Shown here: in pieces, positions 43,043-52,506 of the stretch | Layout of the letters: every line of letters starts with the position of its first letter | Numbering within the stretch: position 1 is the stretch's first letter | Assembly (NCBI RefSeq): GCF_011046485.1 | Contig: NZ_CP049256.1 | Location: 1,860,001-1,924,000, forward strand | Length of the DNA stretch: 64,000 nucleotides | Reading direction: 5' to 3' | Source: Microbacterium sp. 4R-513 | GTDB taxonomy: Bacteria; Actinomycetota; Actinomycetes; Actinomycetales; Microbacteriaceae | Translations under genes and position numbers: made by a program | The notes under the pieces: generated by a model | Databases searched by the model: none | What the model was told of the DNA's origin: nothing | The model's input: only the letters and a program-made list of their open reading frames with translations

Positions 43043-43975
43043 ATGAGCACCACGATCGCGCAGCCGCAGAGCGGCAGACGTGCGCCGACTGAGGCTTCCG
43101 AGCCCAAGCGCCGCCGCAAGATGAAGAGCCCCTATCCCACGTGGTTCTTCCTTCCGGCGGGCGTCTTCTACGTCACCCTGTTCCTCGTCCCGACCGTCGC
43201 ATCGTTCTGGTTCTCGCTGACACGGTGGACGCTGTTCGACGTCGAGTTCATCGGCATCGACAACTACGTGCGGTTCTTCCAGGAGCCGCCGCTGGTGCAG
43301 GGGTTCGTCAACACCTTCATCTACGCGTTCGTGACGTCCGGCGCGAAGGTCGTGCTCGGTCTGCTGCTCGGAGTGCTGCTGAGCTCTCAGATCATCGGGC
43401 GCGGCTTCACCCGCTCCGTGATCTTCTTCCCCGTGCTGGCGAGCACGATCGGCGTCGGGATCATGTTCAAGGTGCTCCTCGACCCCTTCGACGGGCCGGT
43501 CAATGCGGGGCTCGAGGCACTCGGCATCCCGGGTCCCGGCTGGTGGACCGACCCGGCCACTGCTCTCCTCACGGTCGCCATGGTCGACATCTGGAAGGGT
43601 GTGGGGCTGGCGACCCTCATCTTCATCGCGGGCATGGTCGCGATCCCCCAGGAGTACTACGAGGCCGCCAAGGTCGACGGGGCGAGCTCCGCCAAGACCT
43701 TCTGGAACATCACGCTGCCGCTCCTCCAGCCGGCGACCGCGACCGTCGTCCTCTTGTCGCTCATCGGCGGCCTGCGATCGTTCGACCTCATCTGGGCGAT
43801 CACGAAGGGCGGGCCCGGCTTCACGAGCGACGTCCTCGCTTCCGTCGTCTACAAGCAGTACCAAGCAGGATTCTTCGGCCTGTCCACGGCCGGCAACGTC
43901 GTGCTCTTCGTCGTGGTAGCGGCGATCATCTTCCCGCTCTCGTGGTGGTTGAACCGGAAGGGGGACGAGTCGTGA
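43043..43975 (+). CDS. CUT1-type sugar ABC permease (MalF-like)
   Basis: 310 residues with six membrane helices after a basic N-terminus. The MalF-type membrane-spanning domain has the first-helix LFLVPTVASFWFSLTRWTLF and the ATPase-contacting EAA loop YYEAAKVDGASSAKTFWNIT (about residue 215), then LLQPATATVVLLSLIGGLRS. The ATG at 43043 has a GGAG site. No ATPase gene is present; in actinobacteria an MsiK-like ATPase is commonly shared between sugar importers. Confidence 0.92.
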   Translation: MSTTIAQPQSGRRAPTEASEPKRRRKMKSPYPTWFFLPAGVFYVTLFLVPTVASFWFSLTRWTLFDVEFIGIDNYVRFFQEPPLVQGFVNTFIYAFVTSGAKVVLGLLLGVLLSSQIIGRGFTRSVIFFPVLASTIGVGIMFKVLLDPFDGPVNAGLEALGIPGPGWWTDPATALLTVAMVDIWKGVGLATLIFIAGMVAIPQEYYEAAKVDGASSAKTFWNITLPLLQPATATVVLLSLIGGLRSFDLIWAITKGGPGFTSDVLASVVYKQYQAGFFGLSTAGNVVLFVVVAAIIFPLSWWLNRKGDES

Positions 43976-44802
43976 GAAACCGCGTCTGGCGGTGGACCGG
44001 CGGCCTGGTCGCGCTCGTCATCGCCGTCGTCATCTTCTTGGTGCCGTTCGTGTTCATGGTCTTCACCGCGGGCAAGACGCAGCAGGAGGCATCGGCGCTC
44101 CAGTTCAGCTGGCCGACCGAGTGGGCGTTCTTCGACAACCTGATGACGGTGCTCAGCACGCGGGACTTCCTCATCGTGCGCGCCTTCTTCAACAGCACCG
44201 TGCTCACGATCGGCGCCGTCGCCATCATGGTCGTCCTCGGCGCCATGGTCGGATACGTCCTCCAGCGCCGCCGCTCGCGCTGGAACCCGCTCATCAACTT
44301 CTTCGTGCTCGCGGGACTCATCATCCCGCCGGCCGTCGTTCCCACGATCTGGGTGCTTCAGGGGCTCGGGCTCTTCAAGACCCTCGTCGGGCTCATCGCA
44401 GTGCACGTCGCGTTCGGCCTGTCGTTCTGCATCCTCCTCTTCCGGGCGTTCGTGGCGGGGATCCCGCGGGAGCTCGACGAGGCTGCGATCATCGACGGCG
44501 CGGGCCCGGTGAAGCTCTTCTTCCGGGTCGTCTTCCCGCTGCTGCGCTCGGTCATCATCACCGTCGTCGTCGTGCAGGCGGTGTTCGTGTTCAACGACTT
44601 CACCTACGCGCTGTACTTCCTGCCGGGCGACCAGAACGCCACCGTGCAGCTGACGACGTACAACTACACGTCGCAGGCGGTCAGCGCGTGGAACCTGCTG
44701 TTCATGAACGTGCTCCTCATCACGATCCCGCCGCTCATCATGTACATCTTCTTCCAGCGCCAGATCGTCGCCGGCATGACGTCGGGTGCCGTGAAGGGGT
44801 GA
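43972..44802 (+). CDS. CUT1-type sugar ABC permease (MalG-like)
   Basis: 276 residues with six helices. The EAA loop is ELDEAAIIDGAGPVKLFFRV (about residue 165), followed by FPLLRSVIITVVVVQAVFVFND and a C-terminal QRQIVAGMTSGAVKG, the usual MalG ending. The GTG start overlaps the TGA of the first permease (GTGA), indicating translational coupling. Confidence 0.92.
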   Translation: MRNRVWRWTGGLVALVIAVVIFLVPFVFMVFTAGKTQQEASALQFSWPTEWAFFDNLMTVLSTRDFLIVRAFFNSTVLTIGAVAIMVVLGAMVGYVLQRRRSRWNPLINFFVLAGLIIPPAVVPTIWVLQGLGLFKTLVGLIAVHVAFGLSFCILLFRAFVAGIPRELDEAAIIDGAGPVKLFFRVVFPLLRSVIITVVVVQAVFVFNDFTYALYFLPGDQNATVQLTTYNYTSQAVSAWNLLFMNVLLITIPPLIMYIFFQRQIVAGMTSGAVKG

Positions 44803-46891
44803 GCATTCCGCCCCCTCGCCCCGCCTCTGCGCACGACATCAGACGGTGGGTGGCCGAGCGATCCCCTCAGCCGTTCGCGGAGTCCGACGTTCGACCCACC
44901 CCCGCCGATGTCGTCTGGCTCTACGGACCCGGTCAGTACGAGCTCGCGGTCCTCGCGCGGCTCGTGGACGAGGGGTTCGCTGCGAACCGCAGAGTGCATT
45001 ACCCGCGGAACAACGGCCGGGTCGCCGTCGCGACGGTCTTCCGCACGACCGCGGCGCGGAGCGGGCGATTTCGGCTGCGGGTGTCCGGCGCGGCCTCCGT
45101 GACCATCGACGCCGTGCCGGTGCAGCCGCTCGTCGGCGAGGACGGAGCGCTCCAGCTCGATGTGCCGGAGCGCGGGGCCGAGGTGTTGGTCGAGATCGTG
45201 GGCGATGCGTCGGTCGTGCCGGCGCTCGCGGTCGTCGGCGCCGACAGCGACGGAGCCTGGTCCGTGAGCCTGGAGGGAGGCGCGTGGACCGAGGCGGCGC
45301 GCCGGCGCGGCGGCATCCGTCCTCCGCATCTCAGCCCGACCGCAACAGTGACGCTCCCGCTCGACGACCTCGGCGGGGGACTCCTCGATGTCGGCGCGCC
45401 GGTGCTCGGACGACCCGTGTTCGCGGCCGGGCCCCTGCCCTTCGTCGCCAGCGGCGAGAGCCCCGAAGAGGCGGCATCGGACCCCCGTTCGCACGAGACG
45501 CGGCACGACGTCGTCCCGCTCGCGGACGGGACATGGACCACCCGGCACCGCCTCGGGTTCCGGTACCTGCGCACCGACCGGGCGGCGTCCGAGGTCAGCG
45601 TGGAGGCATCCGTCCGGCCGGCTCCCCGCGCGGGCGCCTTCGCATGCTCCGACGATCGGCTCACGAGGATCTGGGCGGCTGCGCAGTACACCCTCCGCAC
45701 CTGCGCACAGGGCCTCCTCATCGATGGCATCAAGCGCGACCGGATGCCGTGGGCCGGCGACCAGGCGATGAGCACCCTTGCGAACGCCTTCGCGCTGGGC
45801 GCCGGCGGGCTCGTCGCCGACGGACTCGTCGCGCTCGGCCAACCCGGCCACGGCTACGTCAACGGCATCTCGGACTACTCGCTGTGGTGGGTCGTCAACG
45901 CCGACCTGTACGTGCGGTACTTCGGCGACACCGCCTTCGTCGAGAGCGAGGCGCAGCGCGTGCACGAATTCGTCGGGGATCTCGCTCAGCACGCGGGCGA
46001 GGACGGCATCTTCCGGCCGCTGCGTCAGGTCGGGGGTTTCGTCGACGCAGGCCCGGGCTCGGTCTTCATCGACTGGGGCGTCGAGCTCGAGCACGACCGG
46101 GATCCCGTCGCGCTGCAGATGCTCTGGTACTGGGCGCTGCGGAGCGCCGAGCGCTTCCTCGAACGAGCCGCGCATCCTGGGTCCGCGCGGTGGGCTGCCC
46201 TCGCCGAGGTGCTCCGAGCGACCCTCCGCACGCGCGCGTGGGGGAGGCGGCCGGACGGTGGACGCAGTACGTCGACTCGACGGACGCCGAGGACGCGCCT
46301 TACCCCAACTTCCTCGCGCTGCTCGCGGGCATCCACACCGGTGTCCCGCCGGGCGTGCGGGATGCCGCGGTCCGCCTCGAGGCGGGAACCCCCTTCATGA
46401 ACGGGCTGCGGCTGCACGCGCTCGTGCAGAGCGGCGACCGGGACGAAGTCCTCGCCGAGATCGAACGGGTGTGGGGTGGGATGCTCGACCGCGGTCCCGG
46501 CACGTTCTGGGAGGAGGCGACACTCGCCGGCGATCCGTTCGCGATGTACGGCCGGCCGTTCGGGCGCAGCCTGTGCCACGCCTGGTCGGCGGGACCTGCC
46601 GCGATCATTCCGGAGGCCGTGCTCGGCATCCTTCCGCTCGACGACGGCTGGTCGTCCTTCACGGTGGAGCCGTCCCTCGCGCATCTCGACTGGGCAGCGC
46701 TCGTCGTGCCGGCCGCGCTGGGTGACATCGTCGTCAGCGCGGACCGCGACGCGGTGGAGGTGGACGTGCCGCCGGGAGCCGCCTTGGTACATCCCGGGGG
46801 TGACCGCGTGGAAGGGCCGTCCCGTGTCAGGTGGGCCTACGGCGCGCGCGAAGGCGCACCATCGGACGTGCGGGTGACCGGAGGCGCATAG
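44799..46891 (+). pseudogene. GH78-like six-hairpin glycosidase, one frameshift
   Basis: The GTG overlaps the permease stop (GTGA). The first frame covers an N-terminal beta domain and the start of an (alpha/alpha)6 barrel (AAQYTLRTCAQGLLIDGIKR, DRMPWAGDQAMSTLANAFAL, LYVRYFGDTAFVES) and runs into RTRAWG. The rest (RWTQYVDSTDAEDAPYPNFL, GPGTFWEEATLAGDPFAMYG, LCHAWSAGPAAIIPEAVLGI) is in another frame. One missing G in the five-G run at 46240-46244 explains the break; with six Gs a 697-residue protein results. The layout is that of alpha-L-rhamnosidase-like proteins acting in the cytoplasm on imported oligosaccharides. Recent mutation and sequencing error are both possible. Confidence 0.75.
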
Positions 46892-46949
46892 CGGCGTGAG
46901 CGGCCGGCGGCCGCGGCGCGAGCCGCCGTACGAGCGAGGAGCCTCGACG

Positions 46950-47729
46950 ATGCAGCACCACGACGACACCGTCGCCGCCTTCGCCGAGGCCTCGCGGCGA
47001 GACCCCGACGCAATCGGCCTCGTGCTGGTGGGATCGGTCGCCCGGGGCACCGAGGGCGCCGATTCCGATGTGGACGTGTACCTCGTGGTGGCCGAGCCGG
47101 CATTCCACCGCGCCCGCCACTCGGATCGGCTGAGCTACACCGCCCCGGCCACCTACCCGGGGGGCTACGTGGACGTCAAGGTGATCTCGCGGGACTACCT
47201 GGCACGGGCCGCCGAGAAGGCCGACGAGCCCACGCGCGCCTCCTTCGTCGGCGCACGGGTGATCTGGAGTCAGGACCCTGCGCTGGACGCCGTGCTCGCC
47301 CGCATCAGCAACCCCGGGGACGAGTTCTTCCGCCGCCGCGCCACCTCGTTCATCGCGCACATGCGACTGCAGGGCGGCTACTTCCTCGCGCAGGGCGAGA
47401 AGCGCGAAGACCCGTATCTCACGGCCTGGGCCTCCCTGCACATGATCGCGGCGGCCGACCGGGCGCTCCTGAGCACCCACCGCGTGCTCTTCCGCGGGCA
47501 CAAGTACCTCCGCGAGATGGTCGCCGCGCTCCCCGGGCTGCCGCCGGACTACGAGCGGCTCGTCGCGGCGCAGCTTCGACGGCCCACGGCCTCGCGCGGT
47601 CGCGGAATCATGCGTCGGATCGAGGACGTACGGGAGTGGGATCTCCCCGCCGATGCCACGCTATCCCGCTACATCGAGGAGACGGAGCTCTGCTGGCTCT
47701 TCGGCACGACGCCGCCGGAGTACTGCTGA
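46950..47729 (+). CDS. Nucleotidyltransferase-domain protein
   Basis: 259 residues. The nucleotidyltransferase-fold signature GS-x-ARG-x6-SDVDVYLV (LVLVGSVARGTEGADSDVDV, about residues 25-45) provides the two metal-binding Asp residues. A helical C-terminal half (HMRLQGGYFLAQGEKREDPY, SLHMIAAADRALL, KYLREMVAALPGL) follows, as in kanamycin/streptomycin adenylyltransferase-like proteins and MNT proteins. GAGGAG precedes the ATG. It is 59 bases after the GH78-like gene; its substrate and link to sugar use are unknown. Confidence 0.75.
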   Translation: MQHHDDTVAAFAEASRRDPDAIGLVLVGSVARGTEGADSDVDVYLVVAEPAFHRARHSDRLSYTAPATYPGGYVDVKVISRDYLARAAEKADEPTRASFVGARVIWSQDPALDAVLARISNPGDEFFRRRATSFIAHMRLQGGYFLAQGEKREDPYLTAWASLHMIAAADRALLSTHRVLFRGHKYLREMVAALPGLPPDYERLVAAQLRRPTASRGRGIMRRIEDVREWDLPADATLSRYIEETELCWLFGTTPPEYC

Positions 47730-47883
47730 CGGAAGACGGATGCCGCGGCATCCGGTCGTCGATCGGTATCTCCCTCACGACCGGGCGCCGCGACCCGCAC
47801 GTGCGTGCACCGGATGCGACATTTCCACCGCGAACTCTTGACATCGACCCCGGCATGCGAAAACGTGAATCGTTCCACAAAAC

Positions 47884-47897
47884 GTGGACCGATCTAC
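47884..47897. promoter_or_regulatory. Operator-like site D (GTGGACCGATCTAC) before the GH3 gene
   Basis: Fourth copy of the motif seen at sites A-C, 34 bases before the GH3 start codon. A TTGACA at 47838-47843 lies upstream, but no matching -10 box is clear. The shared motif suggests that GH3 belongs to the same regulon as the importer. Confidence 0.5.
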
Positions 47898-47931
47898 GAA
47901 TCGGATACCTTCGAGGAAGAGGGCACTGCCA

Positions 47932-50223
47932 ATGACGACATCCGACAAGACTCCGAACGTGCGCACGCGGCGCACCCGGAGAGCCATCGCGCTGATCGTG
48001 GGAGCAGCGATCATCTCGACCGGTGCGACGGTCGCCGCGGCGGTCCCCGCCTCGGCGGTGGACTGCAGCACCGTGCCGTGGATGGACGCGGGCAAGTCGG
48101 CAGACGAGCGCGCGCAGGCGCTCCTCGACGCGAGCTCGCAGCACCAGAAGTACCGCTGGCTCGTGGAGCAGCCGGCCGTGACGCCGACCCGGACCGACTG
48201 GCCCGCCGGGCTGACGGGCGAGGCGCCCGTCGTCTACCCCGTTCAGCTCGAGTGCACGCCGACGATCGTCTACACGGATGGCCCCGAGGCGGTCCGCAGT
48301 GCCGGGGTCACGGACTTCCCGTCGCAGATCGCCCTCGCCTCGACGTGGAACCTCGACCTCGCCTACCAGAAGGGCGTCGCACAGGCCGAAGAGGCCTTCG
48401 CGAAGCGCAAGAACGTGCTCCTCGCGCCGGGCATCGGCAACACGCGGACGCCGCTCGCCGGGCGCACGCCCGAGTACTTCGGCGAGGACCCGCTCATCAA
48501 CGGCCTGATGGCGGCATCCGATGTCCAGGGCATCGAGGCGGACGGCAAGGTCGCCGGCCAGCTCAAGCACTTCGTGGCCAACGAGCAGGAGCTCGACCGC
48601 CAGACGAGCTCGTCGAACATGGACGAGCGCACCCTGCGCGAGCTCTACACGCTGCCCTACGACATCGCCATCAAGCGCGGCTCGCCCGAGACGGTCATGT
48701 GCGCGTTCAACCAGGTCAACGGCGTCTACATCTGCGAGAGCCCGCTCATGCAGAAGGTGCTCAAGGACGACGCCGGGTTCGACGGGTTCATCATGTCGGA
48801 CTTCGGTTCGGTGCACTCGACGGCGGCCTCGCTCAACGCCGGGCTCGATCAGGAGCTGAACCGTCCGATCTGGTTCACGCCGGCGAAGCTGGATGCCGCG
48901 CTCGCGGCCGGCACGCTCACGCAGGCCCGCATCGACGAGGCCGCGTTCCGCGTCGTTCGCTCCTACATCCGCGCGGGGCTCTTCGACAACCCGCTCCCGG
49001 CGCAGGCTGTGGCCGACGCCTCGAACGCCGCCAACAAGGCCGTCGCGAAGCAGATCGCCGAAGAGGGCAGCGTGCTCCTCAAGAACGACGGAGTGCTTCC
49101 GCTCTCGGTCGCACAGGGCCAGAAGATCGCGCTGTTCGGCCCGACCGCCTCCAGGACGGTGACGACGGTCGGTGGTGCCCCCACGAGCGCCGTCTCGGTG
49201 TGCAGCCTCACGCTCCGGTTCCGTCCCACCTCGCCGCCCTCGAACACGCTTCCCTGCGAAGACGTCGTGTCGGCCGAGACGGCTCTCACGGAGCGGGCGG
49301 CTCAGGTCGGTGCGACGGTGACCTGGAACAACGGGCAGGATGTCGCGGCCGCCGCTGCACAGGCGGCCTCCGCCGATGTCGCCATCGTCTTCGGCTACCA
49401 GCGCATGGGAGAGTTCAGCGACCTCACCGACCTGAAGCTCCAGGGGAACGGCGATGCCCTGATCTCGGCGATCGAGCAGGCCAACCCCCGCACGGTCGTC
49501 GTGCTGCAGACCGGCAGCGCGGTCGAGATGCCGTGGCTCGGCGGAGTCCAGGCGGTGCTCGAGAACTGGTACGGCGGCGAGCAGCAGGGACCCGCGATCG
49601 CCTCGCTCCTCTTCGGCGACGTGGCTCCTTCGGGCAAGCTGCCGATGACGTTCCCCAAGTCGCTCGCCGACACCCCGACCAGCACACCCGCGCAGTACCC
49701 GGGCGTCTTCTCGGACGGCTCGACGACGCGACCCGCAGGTTCGTCCGAGATCCGCCAGGTCTCGTACAGCGAGGGCCTCGCCGTGGGCTACAAGTGGTAC
49801 CAGTCCCGGGGCATCGAGCCGCTGTTCCCGTTCGGCCACGGGCTGTCCTACACGACGTTCTCCTACGACCGCGTGCAGGTCACGCCCAAGTCGACGAACG
49901 GCGAGAAGGAGATCCGGATCATGTTCAAGGTGACCAACACCGGCACGCGGACCGGCACCGAGACGGCGCAGGCGTACGTGACGCTGCCGAGCTCGACCGG
50001 CACGCCGGGCTCGCGCCTCGTCGGCTGGGAATCGCTGACCCTCGCACCGGGTGAGCACGCCAACGTGACCATCACGCTGTCGCCCGCCGATCTGGCCGAC
50101 CTGCACCTCCTGCAGTACTGGGATGCCGCGGCCGACAAGTGGGCGACCGCGAAGGGCACGTACGGCGTCGCCGTGGGCGGCTCTTCCGCCGCTGCGATCG
50201 CGACCTCTTTCACCATCAAGTGA
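47932..50223 (+). CDS. Secreted GH3 beta-glucosidase/beta-xylosidase
   Basis: 763 residues. A long signal peptide (RRTRRAIALIVGAAIISTGA ending in VPASAVD, cleavage near residue 40) directs export. The GH3 N-terminal barrel contains LASTWNLDLAYQKG, the KHFVANEQELDR motif and the nucleophile Asp in FIMSDFGSVHS, where SDW is more usual. The C-terminal sandwich has EEGSVLLKNDGVLPL and VIEMPWLGGVQAVLENWYGG-like sequence, and a fibronectin-III-like domain ends the chain. It releases terminal glucose or xylose outside the cell. With intracellular GH78 enzymes and the importer it could process rhamnosyl-glucosides such as flavonoid or saponin sugars. Confidence 0.9.
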   Translation: MTTSDKTPNVRTRRTRRAIALIVGAAIISTGATVAAAVPASAVDCSTVPWMDAGKSADERAQALLDASSQHQKYRWLVEQPAVTPTRTDWPAGLTGEAPVVYPVQLECTPTIVYTDGPEAVRSAGVTDFPSQIALASTWNLDLAYQKGVAQAEEAFAKRKNVLLAPGIGNTRTPLAGRTPEYFGEDPLINGLMAASDVQGIEADGKVAGQLKHFVANEQELDRQTSSSNMDERTLRELYTLPYDIAIKRGSPETVMCAFNQVNGVYICESPLMQKVLKDDAGFDGFIMSDFGSVHSTAASLNAGLDQELNRPIWFTPAKLDAALAAGTLTQARIDEAAFRVVRSYIRAGLFDNPLPAQAVADASNAANKAVAKQIAEEGSVLLKNDGVLPLSVAQGQKIALFGPTASRTVTTVGGAPTSAVSVCSLTLRFRPTSPPSNTLPCEDVVSAETALTERAAQVGATVTWNNGQDVAAAAAQAASADVAIVFGYQRMGEFSDLTDLKLQGNGDALISAIEQANPRTVVVLQTGSAVEMPWLGGVQAVLENWYGGEQQGPAIASLLFGDVAPSGKLPMTFPKSLADTPTSTPAQYPGVFSDGSTTRPAGSSEIRQVSYSEGLAVGYKWYQSRGIEPLFPFGHGLSYTTFSYDRVQVTPKSTNGEKEIRIMFKVTNTGTRTGTETAQAYVTLPSSTGTPGSRLVGWESLTLAPGEHANVTITLSPADLADLHLLQYWDAAADKWATAKGTYGVAVGGSSAAAIATSFTIK

Positions 50224-50232
50224 GGAGACGGG

Positions 50233-50264
50233 ACGCGGGGTGGAGCTTCGGCTCCACCCCGCGT
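50233..50264. terminator. Strong 14-bp hairpin with TTCG loop, shared by convergent genes
   Basis: ACGCGGGGTGGAGC and its exact complement flank the stable tetraloop TTCG. It lies between the ends of the GH3 gene and the leftward amidohydrolase gene, so it can serve both directions. Confidence 0.75.
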
Positions 50265-50276
50265 TCCGCTGTCCGG

Positions 50277-51881
50277 CTAGTGGCGGAGAAGGCTCCCGCC
50301 GATCGCCGTCGCGACCACGGCGGTTCCGGCGAACGCCTCGGCGCCCTCGCTCAGGGGATCGCCCTCGAACACCGCGAGGTCCGCGTACCTGCCGGGCTCG
50401 AGGGTGCCGACGCGGTCGTCCCAGCCGATCGCCCGCGCAGCTGCGCGCGTGTATCCCTCGACCGCCATCTCGGCCGTCAGGGCTTGTCGGGGGAAGGTGA
50501 GACCCTGGTCCTCTCGATCGTGCGGGCGCCGCAGGCGTGCATCGGCGATGACGCCCCGCGGGTCGAACGGGGCGACGGGCCAGTCAGACCCGAGCGCGAC
50601 CGTGACCCCCGCGTCGACGAGGTCCCGGAACCGGAATCCGTTCACCTGGGCTCGAACCGGACCGAGCCGACGACTCCACTCGTCCTGGTGGTCGGGCCAC
50701 ACGTACAGGGTCGAGTGGGTCGGCTGCATGCTCGCGATGGCTCCCGACCGCGCGAAGGCGTCGAGGAGATCGTCTGGCATCGTCTCGATGTGCTCGATCC
50801 GATGGGGAGCGCGCTCGCGCTGTGCCGGGGTCATGCCCGCGATCGCGGCGACGGCCTCGCGGATCGCCGCATCGCCGATCGCGTGCGTCGCCGTCGCGAT
50901 GCCCCGCTCCGCCAGCTCGCGGACCGCCCAGCGGAAGTGGTCGGGATCGTGCCACAGGCTCTGGGTGGAATCGCCGAACGTGTCGGGCTGCTCCAGCCAC
51001 GCGGTCCCGTTGTCGATGGTCCCGTCGAGCACGAATTTCACGCCCTCGATGAGCCAACGACGACCCCCGATGCCCTGCAGGTCCACGACTCGCGTGAGCT
51101 CCGATGCCACGTCGGCGCCGGGGTCGAACACCGGGGAGCAGCGGAGCCTCAGGGGCAGGTCGCCGGACTCCTCGAGAGCTGCGAGCGTTCCGAGCGACCG
51201 CGGATTCAGATCGAGCAGTGAAAGCGTCGTGAGACCCGTCGCCGCCATCCCGTGCAGGAGCGCGAGGAGCGATGCGGCCTGCGCCTCCGGAGAGAGCGGT
51301 GGAACGCGGCCGCTCACGAGGCTGAGCGCCGCGTCCTCGAGGAGCAGCCCGGTGGGCTCGCCGTCGCCGTCGCAGACCACCGACGAGTGCGACGCGAACA
51401 CCTCCCGTCCCGTCACGCCGGCGAGGCGGAGCCCGGCGGCGTTCACGATGCCCGAGTGGCCGTCGGCCATCTTCACGAACACGGGGCGATCGCCGCACGG
51501 CTCGAGGAACCGGTTGTCGGGGGTCGCGCTGCCGAAGAGGTTGGGGTCGAACGACCATCCGAGGAGCCATGGGGAGTCCTCGTCGTCCGGCTGCGACAGG
51601 AGTGCCCGGACCACCTCGTCGAGGTCGCGGCATCCCGACAGGTCGACGCCGCGGCGATTCGCACCCGCGGACACGGCATGGGAGTGCGCGTCGATGAGAC
51701 CCGGGGTGATGGTCGCGCCGCCGAAGTCGACGACGTCGCGCGCGTCCCACTCGGCGGCCTCGTCGCGGGAGCCCACGCGCATGACGCGGCCGTCGCGGAC
51801 GCCGATCGCCTGAGCCGTCGGCCCGGTCGAGGTCACGTGGACGGTGTCGGCGAGGAAGACGGCATCCATCTTCTGCGTCAC
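50277..51881 (-). CDS. Amidohydrolase family 3 protein (YtcJ/AepA-like)
   Basis: 534 residues of the amidohydrolase superfamily, subgroup 3. The features are the N-terminal sandwich LADTVHVTSTGP, the metal motif GLIDAHSHAVS, then HIEHIETMP, HAIGDAAIREA, the final metal Asp in VALGSDWPVAPFDP and the closing GRYADLAVFE. Relatives are N-acyl amino acid or amide hydrolases and are poorly characterised. The GTG at 51881 overlaps the TetR stop (GTGA) and has AGGGG upstream. As the last gene of the peptide importer operon it may remove an N-acyl or formyl group from an imported amino acid or peptide. Confidence 0.82.
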   Translation of the reverse strand: MTQKMDAVFLADTVHVTSTGPTAQAIGVRDGRVMRVGSRDEAAEWDARDVVDFGGATITPGLIDAHSHAVSAGANRRGVDLSGCRDLDEVVRALLSQPDDEDSPWLLGWSFDPNLFGSATPDNRFLEPCGDRPVFVKMADGHSGIVNAAGLRLAGVTGREVFASHSSVVCDGDGEPTGLLLEDAALSLVSGRVPPLSPEAQAASLLALLHGMAATGLTTLSLLDLNPRSLGTLAALEESGDLPLRLRCSPVFDPGADVASELTRVVDLQGIGGRRWLIEGVKFVLDGTIDNGTAWLEQPDTFGDSTQSLWHDPDHFRWAVRELAERGIATATHAIGDAAIREAVAAIAGMTPAQRERAPHRIEHIETMPDDLLDAFARSGAIASMQPTHSTLYVWPDHQDEWSRRLGPVRAQVNGFRFRDLVDAGVTVALGSDWPVAPFDPRGVIADARLRRPHDREDQGLTFPRQALTAEMAVEGYTRAAARAIGWDDRVGTLEPGRYADLAVFEGDPLSEGAEAFAGTAVVATAIGGSLLRH

Positions 51882-52506
51882 CGGGTCGCCCCTTCGACCG
51901 GAAGCGCCGCCGGCACATCGTGCCACCGCAGGAAGGGCTCGGAGAACGAGCGGCATAGGCGGATGGCGGATTCTCGGCTCAGACCGCGGTAGCCGACGAC
52001 GATGCGGATGGACAGGCCGTCGAGCAGAGCGGCGAACCCTTCCACGAACTCGGCCACATCGAGGTCGTCGGGCAGCTCGCCGCGCTCCTTGCCGTACGCC
52101 AGCACCCCGGTGACGAGCTCGTTCCAGTCCTTCTCCAGCTGCTCGACGTGGAACCGCACGTCCTCGTCGTGCACGGCCTCGGTCCACGCCTCGAGCCACA
52201 GCGAGAGGTCGCTGTCACGGCGGTCTTCAGGGGTGGCCGCGCGGAGCAGCCACTCCCAGCGCTCCCTCGCGGTCGGCATCGATTCGAAGGTCTCGAGCGC
52301 ACGTTCGCGGAGGTCGCGCTCGACGATCTGAAGGGAACTGAGGAACAGCGCGGTCTTGCTCTCGAAGTAGTAGAGCAGGTGCGCCCCGGTCATCCCGATG
52401 CTCTCACCGATGTCGGCGAGGCGGGAATTGCGCACCCCCGCTCGCTGAGCGGTCCGATCGCCTGGCGGGCGATCTCGGCCGCGCGCTGGTGCCGCCTGCT
52501 CACCAT
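51878..52506 (-). pseudogene. TetR-family regulator, one frameshift near the N-terminus
   Basis: The ATG at 52506 has GGAGG nine bases upstream and begins MVSRRHQRAAEIARQAIGPL, as a TetR first helix should. After SERG the helix-turn-helix continues (VRNSRLADIGESIGMTGAHL, LYYFESKTALF) in another frame. A missing base in the run of five C at 52435-52439 (plus strand) explains this; with six the protein is 209 residues. The ligand domain has WLEAWTEAVHDEDVRF and GFAALLDGLSIRIVVG. It overlaps the ATPase gene before it and the amidohydrolase gene after it, so it is part of the operon it may control. Confidence 0.75.

Noticed and set aside
47838..47843. TTGACA as a promoter of the GH3 gene
   Set aside because: No acceptable -10 box lies at 16-18 bp, so I did not list it as a promoter.
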